A DNA stretch of 64,000 bases from Porphyridium purpureum (GCA_008690995.1 VRMN01000001.1:620001-684000); one strand, 5' to 3'. Positions 19,030 through 29,326 are shown, counted from the first letter of the stretch. Numbers and translations: made by a program. Notes: generated by a model from the letters alone, not told the origin.

Positions 19030-21882
19030 TTAAAAGCCATAATTGAGCATGTCATGCGAGTTGAATTCAAACGAGACGCGTTCCTCCTCTATCTTTTGCA
19101 AGATGCGGCGATGAATGCACTGCAGAAACTCCATATAGCTCCATGTTCCTGTCGACGTGATACGATCCTCAATCAAATTCGGGTGGACAAATTGAGCAAC
19201 CTTGGCGCGTTCGCCCTTCTGGACAACCACACATCGACGAATATATGGACTCAAGGCAAACAGGCGCTCAAAGATTGATGTGATGCGCTGCGCTCGCGCT
19301 GCGTCATGCACACCGCTTTCACTCATTCCATCATACATACCGCGCGGTAAAACGCGGCCGTCTTGCGTGGTGACGAAACAGTCTTGCAAGAGCTCCGCGC
19401 TTACATTGCCCCCTATGTAGACAGTGAAATCCAACGCGGTAAACATCACCAACAAGGCGTTCTCGTCAGTCAGGAGCTGGCTACTGCACTTTTGTGATCG
19501 TGGCCAGGCTACGGGCTCTTCGAAAGGTGCGCTTACGCCTCCAGCATTTTGAGCGGCTAGCGATCCGACCACCGGATACGGATTTGGCGGGTACGGCAAG
19601 CCGGCCCAGTCAGGGAGCTCGTCCAGCAGAAAGATACGCGGATGCGCCATCTCCAATAAAAAGGCAGGCTGGAAAGACGCAAGGGCATGCAGAATGGCCA
19701 ACTGCCCTGCCGCGTCAACATTCGTGGCTTCGCGAAACGCCGAGCTTTTCATGAGACCCAGCACGAACAACGGGAGAACTTTGAGCGAGTCTGGCAAGAT
19801 GAGCTGGCCAGCACTCGACTTTGAATCTTGAACACAGTGTTTTCGGTAGCCGTGCAAAATGTCGACAACGCGGTCGATGAGAGAACGTCGCGCCTGAGCA
19901 ACAGAGAGCGACTTTCGGACAACGGCCGCCGCTAATTGCTTGGCGGAAATCGAAAGTATGGCATCGACATCGGCGGTTTTGAAGAGGTCGTTCGGCAGCG
20001 CTGTGACCGAGGGCAGAATTGTATGCACTCGCACCCTTCGCTGGCCCGTTTGGATGTCAGTGTAGAGAACTGCGAGCTGAATTGCGGCCTCTTTGACTGC
20101 ATCTTTACGGTCCGCGACACTGAAGGTAACATCCAGGGCCATGTCAGCGTCGGCGACTGGCATGTAGCCTTCGAGTTCTGAAGACACAGGGAAGTAGCAG
20201 TGGCCATACACGTGAGAGACTTTGATTCCACGAGATGTTCTCACGCGCAGCACTGCATCAAACCCGCGGATAGCTGAGAGCGAGCGCAGCCAAGCTCGGC
20301 CCAGCAAGTCACCAGATTCTTGAAACTGAAACGATGGAAAGTAGAAAACCTTTCCTCCCGATCGTTCGACGCACAACGCAGTAGAAGCACAGTCAAAAGG
20401 GCGCCCGTGCTCTGCGGCCACGAAAAAGTCAACAGCCATGTACTGAAGCGCAAGCGTTTCCCCAAGGCGCTCAAAGAATGCCGAGCTTTCGACAGAGAGA
20501 GCATCTGCGCTGGACTGTGAAGTGACAGGTATCGATGATACGGAGGAGCCTAAGCCGCAGCTAGGCGTGGAAGATACGAGGCAGAATATTTTCCCGCCCA
20601 CCGACTTGACCGTACGTTGCACGAGGGCTAGGGCTGAGCCTAGGCATGACTTGATGGGGAGTACGCTTGGAGTATCAACGCACCAGCGATCAAAAATGCT
20701 GGAAATCACATCGTACGCAATGTCGCGCGAAAGAAAGCATTGCTGTGTCTGAACAGCTGGGAACGGGTCATCATCGACATCCGGTACGATGTACTCAGTT
20801 ATGCGCGAGTTTTCAAATCCGTAAAAGCAAACGGAAGCGTCAAAAGAAACGATGGCAATGCGACACCGATCCAAATAGCTCCAAGTACTGAGAGCATGGC
20901 GCGTAGCACTTAGCGCCACTGCCAGTGCACCCGAAGAAACGGTGCGCGTGGTGACTTCTAAAACAAACACCAAATGACACACTCCATTTGTTTTCTCATC
21001 GGACTCCAAGGCATCGCGGGTCGCTGGACGACCACTATCGCGCTCTTCGTCGCGGACCGCCGCGTACGAAGGGTCGCTGACAACGTAATCGACGGTCCCG
21101 CACCACAGCTCCGGCCTCACGTCGAAGTCCGCGCGCTGACCTGTAGCCGGATTCAAAACGCATTGATGCTCGTCCGGCGTGCGCACGCTGGTTCCACAAA
21201 AATTGCAGTCAAACGCGTACCCCGCGCTATGAAAACGGAAATTCGCATTTGCATAGGCGCCACAGGCTGAGCACCGAAGCGGCTCGTTGCACTGGACGTT
21301 TGGTACAGCAGCTTCACCAGGCGCACCATCTGCAAAGGGTGAAAACACAATGCCGAGCGGAATCCTTGTCTTCTGGAGGGTAAGCCTGTTGCTCGGCCAG
21401 CTAAAGACCGAACTCCTGGCGAACCGGACCGAGGCCGACCCGTCATCTACACCAATAAAATCGGCAGTCGAAAGCGGTGCCCTATCTATTAGGCGCCCAC
21501 CCTTTTGACGATTTCTTGAATAAAACTGTCGCGGCTCGACCTCTGACTCCGGAGTTTCCGAACCAAATTCTGCCGTCGCCTGATCACCTCCCGGATGCGC
21601 CGCAGGCTCTTGTATTCTGAATCCCTGTCCTGAAGACTCAGACCCGTCTGCGCTGCCTACGAGCTGCTTCAGCCTTCGCCCACTGTCCGTCGCCGCGCTC
21701 GGCAACTCGTTTGCACGAGCATCGAACTCCTGGGTGGCGGCGGGCCGCGAGCCTTCCGGCGCACTTGCTCGTAGTACTCCCGCCGGCCTCACATACATAT
21801 TCGCGTGGCCTAGTTGCTGAGCTCCAGCTGTTGCTGATTGAGATGGTTGATACAAATGCGATGCCACATGCGGTCGCTGCAT
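19030..21882 (-). CDS. SEC24: Sec24, cargo-binding subunit of the COPII coat
   Basis: Sec24 pairs with Sec23 on the ER to select cargo into COPII vesicles. The 950-residue protein starts at a true ATG. The first 150 residues are a Pro/Gln/Ser-rich disordered arm. The zinc finger follows near residue 200 (PLRCSACGAYANANF, then FDCNFCG, and DFDVRPELWCGTVDYV). The trunk domain covers CHLVFVLEVTTRTVSSGAL to GGKIFCLVSSTPSCGLGS. Beta-sandwich and helical domains follow (TSRGIKVSHVYGHCY, LAVLYTDIQTGQRRVRVHT). The gelsolin-like domain and C-terminus end FLQCIHRRILQKIEEERVSF. Sec23 is excluded because the trunk start DFDVRPELWCGTVDYV is Sec24-like. It diverges from the CLC gene across 300 bp. Confidence 0.93.
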   Translation of the reverse strand: MQRPHVASHLYQPSQSATAGAQQLGHANMYVRPAGVLRASAPEGSRPAATQEFDARANELPSAATDSGRRLKQLVGSADGSESSGQGFRIQEPAAHPGGDQATAEFGSETPESEVEPRQFYSRNRQKGGRLIDRAPLSTADFIGVDDGSASVRFARSSVFSWPSNRLTLQKTRIPLGIVFSPFADGAPGEAAVPNVQCNEPLRCSACGAYANANFRFHSAGYAFDCNFCGTSVRTPDEHQCVLNPATGQRADFDVRPELWCGTVDYVVSDPSYAAVRDEERDSGRPATRDALESDEKTNGVCHLVFVLEVTTRTVSSGALAVALSATRHALSTWSYLDRCRIAIVSFDASVCFYGFENSRITEYIVPDVDDDPFPAVQTQQCFLSRDIAYDVISSIFDRWCVDTPSVLPIKSCLGSALALVQRTVKSVGGKIFCLVSSTPSCGLGSSVSSIPVTSQSSADALSVESSAFFERLGETLALQYMAVDFFVAAEHGRPFDCASTALCVERSGGKVFYFPSFQFQESGDLLGRAWLRSLSAIRGFDAVLRVRTSRGIKVSHVYGHCYFPVSSELEGYMPVADADMALDVTFSVADRKDAVKEAAIQLAVLYTDIQTGQRRVRVHTILPSVTALPNDLFKTADVDAILSISAKQLAAAVVRKSLSVAQARRSLIDRVVDILHGYRKHCVQDSKSSAGQLILPDSLKVLPLFVLGLMKSSAFREATNVDAAGQLAILHALASFQPAFLLEMAHPRIFLLDELPDWAGLPYPPNPYPVVGSLAAQNAGGVSAPFEEPVAWPRSQKCSSQLLTDENALLVMFTALDFTVYIGGNVSAELLQDCFVTTQDGRVLPRGMYDGMSESGVHDAARAQRITSIFERLFALSPYIRRCVVVQKGERAKVAQFVHPNLIEDRITSTGTWSYMEFLQCIHRRILQKIEEERVSFEFNSHDMLNYGF

Positions 21883-22182
21883 CTTTCACTCCCCGCCTCG
21901 CTTCTTGTTCTCCCATCATCTCAACGCCACTGATCTTTTCGAGCCTCTTCGAAATCGCTTAAAGGAAACTCGGTTTAACGAATCAAGTGATCGGTCCGAG
22001 AAAAAAGAAACCGGTTCAAGTTTTGATGTACATTTTACTGTACCTAATTCTTGTGGCGGTTTTTCAATTTCTTGTTCTTTTTCGTGCGAAGCGCAGCACA
22101 AGTGGTTGAGCTTGGTGAAAGGAGAGACAAGGAGAGGCTGACCGTGCGCGTGCGGAACGCGCCAGAGCGTGCGACAGGCGCC
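21883..22182. promoter_or_regulatory. Divergent promoter region of Sec24 and CLC genes
   Basis: The 300-bp spacer holds one CTGTAC motif at 22038-22043 (ACTGTACC context). No other element can be named. Confidence 0.4.
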
Positions 22183-24582
22183 ATGACAAGTGCGACTGCA
22201 TACGCTTACAAGCCGCCATTTGAGTCGGTGACTTCCAGTGCATCGACGTCGTCGAGGGGAGGGTCTGATGAAATGGTCGCGACCAACGGGATGCCCAGTG
22301 CGCGCAGTTCGACGGCGGCAGCCGCGAACGCCCCTGGGGCAACAGGCATTTTGATGCATGCGCGTCGCTCGCCAGACCGGAGGATGTGGCTTCAGCGGTT
22401 GATGAGCAATGTCCTGCACGCGTGTCGCATGCCCTCACGCTTGCTGGGCTCCATTCGCCTCATCTTGTTTCTTGTGCTGCTTGGTGTCATTCCGGCATCG
22501 CTCATTTTCGTGATCGACATTTCCGTGCATTCGCTGCAGGATTTGCGCGAGGAGATCTCTATCGTTAGAACGGGAGGTGGTCTCATAGGCGGCGTGGTGT
22601 ATCTCATCACAGGCGTCGGACTTTGTCTGTTGTCGACCATGTACTGTTACCTCTGGTCCGTGGAAGCGGAAGGATCGGGGATCCCTCAGATGAAATGCAT
22701 CATGTCCGGCTTTTATGATAAGCTCAAGGCGTCGCTGAGTATCTGGACGCTCGCCGCAAAGAGCTTGGGCCTGTTGTGTGCGATCGGCGGCGGACTGCCG
22801 GTAGGCTGGGAAGGCCCCAACGTGCACATCAGCTGTATTATTGCACACCACCTGGCGCGAATACCTTACTTCCGGCTCTTGCGCAAGGATAAGTCGCTTA
22901 GGCTCCAGCTCATGGTCTGCGCATGCTCCGTTGGACTGGCGTCGTCTTTCGGAACACCCATAGGTGGTGTCATGTATGCACTTGAAACAACAGGGACCTT
23001 TTATTTGGTGCCCACCTACTGGAAGAGCTACTTGGCTACTCTTACAGGCGCCTTTCTGTATGATTTGCTGTACAAGACGCCGCTGGTCGAGGCTTTTGAG
23101 AACACCAAGTTTGGGACACAGGCATACTCGGTTTCACAGCTTTTAGCCTTCGTTGTGCTGGGAATATTGATGGGAGGCGCTGGTGCCTTTTTTGTGAAAT
23201 GTGTGCATTCGATGTACTTGTTCCGGCGGCGGCGGCTTGCAGCTACAAATCGCTTTGTGCTGGTCGGGATCGTGGCTGCCGTTGCCGCAATCATTCAGTA
23301 CCCTGTGCGTCTGTTCCGCCTGGATCCGAGATACGCGATCAACGAAATGTTCTCAGCGGACGAACTGACGATGTTATCGTGGAAGGATGTGGTTATGCTT
23401 TTGCTGGTCAAATTTCCACTCGTAGCGGTCTCGATCGGCCTCCCGATCCCGGCGGGGCTTTTCATCCCTTGCTTTCTGATTGGCTCGTGTTTTGGAAGGC
23501 TGTACGGCGAAATTCTGGGCGTTCTTTTTGGACACTCGATCCTGCCAGGTAGCTACGCGGTAGTTGGCGCAGCCGCTTTCACTGCCGGAGTCACGCGCGC
23601 ACTGTCATGCGCAGTGATCATTTTCGAAGTGACTGGTGAACTCTCTCACATGGTCCCAACCTTGTTCGCCGTGCTGCTGGCTGTCATTGTCGGAAATTAC
23701 TTTAATTTGGCAATCTATGACACGCTGGTCGCCATGAAAAATTTACCGTACATGCCGCAGATGCGCGCAGACTGCCATCCGAACATGCGTGCACGGGATG
23801 TGATGGAAAAGGATGTGGTTGCGTTGCCAGAAAGGTGTTCTTTGGCAGAGCTCTTCGAGGTTATGGAGCAGCACCGTGCGTTTGAGTCTTTCCCCGTCGT
23901 CAATGAAGCCGGCATATACCTGGGTGTCGTGAAGAGCACCGAGCTTGAGGCCATCCTGGACAATTACTCTATACCGCAGAATGGCAGCAGCAAAGGGATT
24001 GGCCAAGGTCGGCAAGTAGACGGGAGAGAAGAGCATGGGCTGACGGAAGCAAGTCCTACGGCGACCGAAAGCGACGCTGGGACTCCGGCAAATGCCGATC
24101 AGCCATCGCCCTATCCTTGGGGTCAGGGTCCAAGCCGCTTGGTACGATCGTTGATCGTGAAACCGAGTATAAATCAGGGACATCATGACAGCGATGACGA
24201 CGATGAAGACGACGATGACGAGCAAGCTCGCGACGAACGAGACCAGGCTCGGCAGCTTGGCCAAGTTCAGTACTTTGCTTCGCCAGATGCGGAGGAAGTT
24301 CAGCTGATCGAGAGTGTCGGGCAAGGCAATGGTGGCTCCCGGCACGGTCGCACCGAGTCCTGGGCATCTGACTCGGTCATGCTTGAGGAATCTTTGGGCA
24401 GTGACCAGCTTATCGCGCTTAAGCCAGAATCAAGCATCCACACGGTCGGGTCCAGTGCGTACCTGAGTCGCGTCCATATGATGTTTGTGATGCTCATGCC
24501 GACTCACATTTTCGTCACTGAACGCGGTGTGCTTGTCGGCATTATCCGAAGGATGAGCATCGTCGGGGGTGGCACACCCTGA
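22183..24582 (+). CDS. CLC-type chloride channel/transporter with CBS domains
   Basis: CLC proteins move chloride through a dimeric, double-barrelled membrane protein. The first ATG at 22183 gives 799 residues. Selectivity motifs are visible: GSGIPQMK (usually GSGIPE), GWEGPNVH with the gating Glu at residue 210, and GLPIPAGLFIPCFLIGS. NLPYMPQM, with the central Tyr region, lies just before the first CBS domain (MRARDVMEKDVVALPERCSL). The second CBS domain is at the C-terminus (HIFVTERGVLVGIIRRMSI). Between them is a 170-residue disordered insert with an Asp/Glu run (DSDDDDEDDDDE). The residue at the inner proton-glutamate site is Thr (ALETTGTFYLV, residue 269), as described for the red-alga CmCLC, a 2:1 Cl-/H+ exchanger. 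Location is probably an intracellular membrane. Confidence 0.93.
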   Translation: MTSATAYAYKPPFESVTSSASTSSRGGSDEMVATNGMPSARSSTAAAANAPGATGILMHARRSPDRRMWLQRLMSNVLHACRMPSRLLGSIRLILFLVLLGVIPASLIFVIDISVHSLQDLREEISIVRTGGGLIGGVVYLITGVGLCLLSTMYCYLWSVEAEGSGIPQMKCIMSGFYDKLKASLSIWTLAAKSLGLLCAIGGGLPVGWEGPNVHISCIIAHHLARIPYFRLLRKDKSLRLQLMVCACSVGLASSFGTPIGGVMYALETTGTFYLVPTYWKSYLATLTGAFLYDLLYKTPLVEAFENTKFGTQAYSVSQLLAFVVLGILMGGAGAFFVKCVHSMYLFRRRRLAATNRFVLVGIVAAVAAIIQYPVRLFRLDPRYAINEMFSADELTMLSWKDVVMLLLVKFPLVAVSIGLPIPAGLFIPCFLIGSCFGRLYGEILGVLFGHSILPGSYAVVGAAAFTAGVTRALSCAVIIFEVTGELSHMVPTLFAVLLAVIVGNYFNLAIYDTLVAMKNLPYMPQMRADCHPNMRARDVMEKDVVALPERCSLAELFEVMEQHRAFESFPVVNEAGIYLGVVKSTELEAILDNYSIPQNGSSKGIGQGRQVDGREEHGLTEASPTATESDAGTPANADQPSPYPWGQGPSRLVRSLIVKPSINQGHHDSDDDDEDDDDEQARDERDQARQLGQVQYFASPDAEEVQLIESVGQGNGGSRHGRTESWASDSVMLEESLGSDQLIALKPESSIHTVGSSAYLSRVHMMFVMLMPTHIFVTERGVLVGIIRRMSIVGGGTP

Positions 24583-24602
24583 GTCCTTCTGGGGCGCCAG
24601 GG

Positions 24603-25895
24603 TTATTCCCGATTCTTTTGGACTACGCACTCGCGAACGATCTCTGGATAACAGCGCTGCAGTGCCTTGCAGACCTGCGCGCACACACTGAACACATGAG
24701 GACGGCTTCGATTCACCATGCTCATGCCGGGCCCTGAATCTGCATTCTTTGTTATTCTTTCTGAATTTAGTCCACGCCAGATCAGGCTAACCAGCACGAC
24801 GACGTACGCAATTAGAGACACATCGCTCGCGCGCATGAATGACGTACGAGCCGATTCAGAGAGAACGATTTTCCTTTCAAGCAAAGCTTCAGAGTAAAAA
24901 CTCAGGTACGCAGTGCGAAACTCGTCCCACCTAGACATGAGGGAGCAATCTAAACCTGTAGCAAGCACATACTCAACGTCCTGCGAACAACTTCCCTGTC
25001 CTGACCATTGAAAATCAATCCACGTACACGCTGATTCTGACGGGTTCAAAAACATGTTCCATGTCTTGGCATCGCCGTGGATGAACGTGGAAAATGGGCC
25101 GTCCAGCTGCGCTTGCTGTTCCGCATCAACGTGCATGGCTACACGCAGAAGCGCCTCTCCGAGCCAGTAGAATTCATAGAGTTCAGGGAAGTTCTCTACC
25201 ATCTCACGCCAAGACGTATCGACACCTTTCCATTCATCTTGCGGACGTTTCTCGAGCACGGGGCTCCAGAACGAGCCTCGCCGCGGCCACGTGCTTGTCA
25301 GTTGTGATTTGTGCATGGAGGCGTGAAACTGCGCAAGCGATTTCAACACACAAAGCGCCGTCGTCTCGCCAAGCATCTGGACCTGGTGCCAAGTGTCGCC
25401 TAAATCCTCCAAATACAAGACAAACGCCGGATAGATTGCCTGCGCGTCGGCCGAATCGGGTCCTACCTGCGCCGCATACCAGCAGCGTGGCGTGAGAGCG
25501 AGCCGAGAATCAAGCTGCGGCAGAATGAGAGCATAAAAGCTTGCCTCATTTTTATACGACAATATGTCTGCCTGCATCTTGGCGTCTGTGCGCGGCGAAC
25601 GACTGTTCAGCTCGTTTGCGTCGCAGCGTTTGAGCACGAGCGCGTTTCGGCCATTGAGCGCGTAGATACACAACTCGCATTCGACGAGGAGACGCGCAAC
25701 TGATGCGTGGCGGGTTTCAAGCATCAACCCGTCATCCACACACACCTTTGCCCCGCCGTTTCCGCCGGCCGTCGTGTCGGGGTGCAGCTTTTCGCACAGA
25801 CAACGAGTTTCAAGCTCTTTAAGCGCTGGAAGCTCGGAGAGCAGATACCGCCGATGCGCGTTGCTTGGCGATACCCACCCCTCGCGTACGGCCAT
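24603..25895 (-). CDS. Aminoglycoside-phosphotransferase-like small-molecule kinase
   Basis: The 430-residue protein (first ATG at 25895) has the APH/choline-kinase fold, close to the CHK kinase-like group (DUF1679/ecdysteroid kinase-like). FIHGDAKTWNMFLN supplies the catalytic HGDxxxxN loop, and CTWIDFQWSGQGSCSQDVEYVL the metal-binding Asp that replaces DFG. NALVLKRCDAN may hold the ATP-binding Lys, with Glu in SYKNEASFYALILPQL downstream. LYLEDLGDTWHQ is the hinge. The substrate is unknown; choline, ethanolamine or a sterol-like alcohol are possible by family. It converges on the CLC gene with stops 20 bp apart, so their 3' untranslated regions must overlap or be very short. Confidence 0.78.
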   Translation of the reverse strand: MAVREGWVSPSNAHRRYLLSELPALKELETRCLCEKLHPDTTAGGNGGAKVCVDDGLMLETRHASVARLLVECELCIYALNGRNALVLKRCDANELNSRSPRTDAKMQADILSYKNEASFYALILPQLDSRLALTPRCWYAAQVGPDSADAQAIYPAFVLYLEDLGDTWHQVQMLGETTALCVLKSLAQFHASMHKSQLTSTWPRRGSFWSPVLEKRPQDEWKGVDTSWREMVENFPELYEFYWLGEALLRVAMHVDAEQQAQLDGPFSTFIHGDAKTWNMFLNPSESACTWIDFQWSGQGSCSQDVEYVLATGLDCSLMSRWDEFRTAYLSFYSEALLERKIVLSESARTSFMRASDVSLIAYVVVLVSLIWRGLNSERITKNADSGPGMSMVNRSRPHVFSVCAQVCKALQRCYPEIVRECVVQKNRE

Positions 25896-26054
25896 CTTGC
25901 GTGCAAAGAGCCACTTATGTATCACTCACTCAATCTCTCGCTTTTCTCGTTGTCTGTCTGTCTGTTTATGTTTCGATCAAAATTATAGGCAACGAAGAGA
26001 AAACCACTCTCATGTCGATCTCGCCGGTGCCTGACGACGGACGAGCGTCGCCCT

Positions 26055-27899
26055 CTAGTTACCCGAGAAAAGTGACTGCTTCTTGTACTGCTTCTGCAAC
26101 CGGTCAATTTCGCCCTGCGCATTGTTGATTTCCGGTGTGCTAAAGTTTCTGGCCTCACGCACCTTGTTCTGGCGAAGCTCTTCGATCCTGCGCTCCGACT
26201 CGCCAATTTTCTTGTGTGCGTTTGACAGTCGGGCTTCTAGGTTTTCGATCTGTGACTCCTTCTGTGCGACTGTGGCCTTGAGTTCTTCCAAATCCTTTGC
26301 CGCCTGTTGGTTGGCAAGCTCCAGCGACTGCTCGTACGCACTGAGCTTGCTCTTCCCGGTCGCTTTCGCGCCCTTCTTCTGCGCTGATACCGATTCTGCA
26401 CGGCTGGTCTTTGGGTCCCGACCCACCAACGTGTCGTCCGGTCGCCCCAAGGGCGACAATGCGGTGCTTGGGGATCCGAACTCTTCCATTAAGCCTGCGG
26501 TCAAACTGGTATTATCCTCTTCAATGCGTTGCATCTCATACTCCTCCTCTGCGCCTCGCTTCTTGAAAATGACATTGGCCAAGTTGCGTAAACGCACCGT
26601 CTTCATTGTGAGCGACTTGAGCTGGCTCGAATTCTGGCTGGCTTGCAATTCGCGAAGCTCGCCTAATACGCTTTCTTGCACCTCGTACAGCTCTCGAATC
26701 TTACTTTGCATCACACTCTGCTGCTCCGCGCTGAGTGTCTTGACTTCCACGAACTCAATCTTAAGATTTTCGAATTTCTCCTTGACCTCTTTAACCTCCA
26801 TGCCCGCATTGACGCTTCGGTGGTGCTCCTCAACAAGCTCTGCGCGCAGGTCCTTAACGGTCATCTCCAGACGTTTCTTCGTGCCTTCAGTCTGTGTGTA
26901 CAGCCTGCGATATTCGTGCGCGTTGCGCTGCTCCACTTCGTACTGCTTTGTCAGCTTTTCGTTCTCCAGTCGGAGCGCTTTCACTTCGACCAGTAGCTCC
27001 TCGTACTTCTTTACAAATAGATCATTCTGATTTGAAGATCGCACGTCCAGCGTGTCTTTTTCGTGCTCCAGCGCGCGAACACGCTCACGAGCGGTTTCCA
27101 AGCGCTCCAACGTTTCTTCCAGTTCCACCTTGCTCGTTTCCGTCACACTCAGCGCATTCTCCAGCTGCTCCTTCAGGACGTCGTTCTCTGTCATCACGTC
27201 GCGCCGAGCTTTCCGATATCGCATCAGGTCATGCTTCAGCCTCTTATTTTGTGCCTGAAAGTCAAGGATGATCTTGGCATCCACTTCCTCCTTTCGTTTG
27301 CGGATATACTCCGACTCTTTGACGGCATTCTTCACTTTGCGCAGCTCCTCCGTACGAACAGACAATCTCCGCTCCAACGCGCGCATTTCAGCCTCGTTCT
27401 CAAAGGGGCTGACTTTCTTCAGCTGCTTGATCAAGAGCCGCAGCTCATGCCGCACCACCTCCTTACCCACCTGGCCTCCAGACAACATCGCAGGCGACGA
27501 GCCGCCGCTCTCATCTTCTTGACTCGCCGATTCTCGCAGTCTTTCAAAGCCAACGAGCCGCCGCATCTCCTCGAACAGTTCCTCGAGTTCGCCTTGGAGG
27601 TCACGCGCAGAGTTAGAACGAGCCATGTTGCGCTCCGAGACGGCTCTTGTGCCTGACGTATCGTTCAATTGGCCTGCCGACATGGAGACGCTGTGTGAGT
27701 CGGTTGAGGTGACGCGAAACTTACCGCGGTCCTTTGGGTCGTCAGAGACCTCCAAGCTGCGCCCAAGTTCCTCCAGAAAGTTCATGGGCTTCCCAGAAGT
27801 TCCGCCATCTGTAAAGTGTGTTTTTTCCTCAGAGGACATTTGCCGCAGAAGGTGGTCCAGCGACTTTCGCTGCATCAACTCGACGTTCTGTTCCGACAT
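26055..27899 (-). CDS. Long coiled-coil protein
   Basis: The frame is open to 27965; the first ATG at 27899 gives 614 residues. After a polar N-terminus of about 180 residues (SEEKTHFTDG, then several Ser-rich stretches), almost the whole protein is heptad-patterned and charged. Examples are LLIKQLKKVSPFENEAEMRA, ELEETLERLETARERVRALE, DTLDVRSSNQNDLFVKKYEE and KDLEELKATVAQKESQIENL. A break near residue 480 (Ser/Pro/Gly-rich) divides two coiled-coil blocks. It resembles golgins, basal-body or spindle coiled-coil proteins in general architecture, but no diagnostic end domain is present, so no function is assigned. Confidence 0.75.
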   Translation of the reverse strand: MSEQNVELMQRKSLDHLLRQMSSEEKTHFTDGGTSGKPMNFLEELGRSLEVSDDPKDRGKFRVTSTDSHSVSMSAGQLNDTSGTRAVSERNMARSNSARDLQGELEELFEEMRRLVGFERLRESASQEDESGGSSPAMLSGGQVGKEVVRHELRLLIKQLKKVSPFENEAEMRALERRLSVRTEELRKVKNAVKESEYIRKRKEEVDAKIILDFQAQNKRLKHDLMRYRKARRDVMTENDVLKEQLENALSVTETSKVELEETLERLETARERVRALEHEKDTLDVRSSNQNDLFVKKYEELLVEVKALRLENEKLTKQYEVEQRNAHEYRRLYTQTEGTKKRLEMTVKDLRAELVEEHHRSVNAGMEVKEVKEKFENLKIEFVEVKTLSAEQQSVMQSKIRELYEVQESVLGELRELQASQNSSQLKSLTMKTVRLRNLANVIFKKRGAEEEYEMQRIEEDNTSLTAGLMEEFGSPSTALSPLGRPDDTLVGRDPKTSRAESVSAQKKGAKATGKSKLSAYEQSLELANQQAAKDLEELKATVAQKESQIENLEARLSNAHKKIGESERRIEELRQNKVREARNFSTPEINNAQGEIDRLQKQYKKQSLFSGN

Positions 27900-28585
27900 T
27901 GTCAGAGACGTCGTCGCGTTGCGCACCGTTTGCACTTGTTCGCACCGACGCCGTACTCGCACCAACTGTCAGGCAAGTATAGATGCCCAGGCACGCCGAC
28001 ACAAGGTCGCGCACTCGGCGGCTGTGATCTGCCGGTGCGCAACGGCTGCGCGTGTCCCGCTCTGCGCCCACCGACACGCACGTCCACGCCGTCCCCAATC
28101 TCCAACCTGCCCAACGGCGCAACCACCCATACACGATCCACGCCACACACACCTCCGCAGCGTTCTGCCCTGCTGCAGCCTTGCCCCTCCCCCTGCTTCC
28201 CTGCGTGCACCGCGCAGCGACCCGCCTGTTCTGCAACGCTGTGTTCTCCGTCCCACAACCTCCCCCTGCTCCCTGCTCCCTGCTCTCTCCTCTGTCCCAC
28301 CACACGCACCACACACACCCGTCACACCCGCCGCACACGTTCTGCACCACGCCGCCTCTCCACCCTCCCTCCCATCAACCACGCACCAGCATCACACACC
28401 CCACCCACACACCCTTACCTCTCTCTCTCTCCCTCACTCCCACTCAAACCATCCACCACTCTTTACTCTCACACACACCACTTTCATTTCCACCCGCACT
28501 CGCCCCTCTCGTTTCCCTCGTCTCTCCGCTTGTGCTTCTTGTCCCCACTCCATCATCACCATGATCACCAGCACTATACTACTAC

Positions 28586-28609
28586 TACTACTACTAGTAT
28601 GTAGTAGTA
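28586..28609. repeat. Perfect 9-bp inverted repeat of trinucleotide type
   Basis: TACTACTAC and GTAGTAGTA flank a 6-nt loop and can form a hairpin. The left arm is part of a longer (ACT)n tract. It probably arose from trinucleotide slippage plus inversion. Confidence 0.6.
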
Positions 28610-28914
28610 ATACGACTCCAAGTCCCAATTGTGTACTAGACGCTTTCCGCCACACCGCTTGTGCTGAGTGTGTAAATTACACAAACCCACCAACCCTCAT
28701 CAGTATACTAGCCCATACATGAATAACGCCACACAAACAACACATAGCAACCAGCGACAACACGTTCAGCGTCTCGCATCACGGCACGAACACGCGCGCA
28801 CAAACATGAGCGCACGCACGAGCAACACGCAAAACGCCCATCGCTCCATCGCTTCGTTTGTCTGTCGGTCTGGTTCATATCAAAAATAGTGCGCTGTGTG
28901 AGCAGCGTGTCTCG

Positions 28915-29002
28915 CTGTACTTGCGGTACACTTGGGACTGGCGCATCGGTGGAAATTCTGCCACTGTACCGAAACGGTACGCGAAGTGTACATCTGCTGT
29001 AC
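28915..29002. promoter_or_regulatory. Cluster of CTGTAC motifs upstream of UNG
   Basis: CTGTAC lies at 28915, 28964 and 28997, with further GTAC-core sites between them (GGTACAC, GGTACGC, GTGTACA). This is the densest GTAC cluster in the window and lies about 330 bp upstream of the UNG start codon. Confidence 0.35.
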
Positions 29003-29326
29003 CTCGCTCTGCGCGTGCGCGCGAAAACGCAGAGAAACCGGAAAGTTGGCGCGAGATGGAAGAAGCGGAAGGGGGAGAGGGTGTGGGTGATGGAGGGGTG
29101 GGCGTCGGTGGGAGATGGATGGTGAGTGAGGATCATGTGTGTGCGCGGTGGTGTTGGGTGGGTAGGAAGTGGCGCCGCGCAGGAGCGACTTGGGCTGAGT
29201 AGCGTGGTGTGGGTGGGCCGGTGTGGACGGTTGCTGGTGTGTGCGCGTCGTCGCGCGCAGTCGCCGCCGAGCTGGCCGACTGGTGCAGGTGGGGTGCGGG
29301 GGAGTGCGCAAAGGAGAGGGTTGGGC

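Larger units (their letters stand above)
27900..29326. other. Divergent 1.4-kb spacer with low-complexity sequence and CTGTAC motifs
   Basis: Between the coiled-coil gene and UNG the sequence is strongly C/A-biased on the plus strand (28050-28560, many CAC and CTC runs). A trinucleotide tract follows near 28575-28610, then CTGTAC motifs at 28915, 28964 and 28997. Long open frames here are Pro/Thr/His-rich artefacts of base composition. No gene is supported. Confidence 0.45.

Noticed and set aside
22051-22182. Upstream extension of the CLC frame (44 codons)
   Set aside because: It starts with TTG, not ATG; the ATG at 22183 yields motif positions matching a known red-algal CLC.
26083-27030. 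315-codon plus-strand frame rich in Ser, Arg and Leu
   Set aside because: It is the antisense of the heptad-repeat coding sequence on the minus strand; composition mirrors that gene and no family is seen.
27625-28722. Pro/Thr/His-rich plus-strand frames of up to 365 codons
   Set aside because: They arise from CAC/CTC-rich low-complexity DNA and overlap the coiled-coil gene's start.
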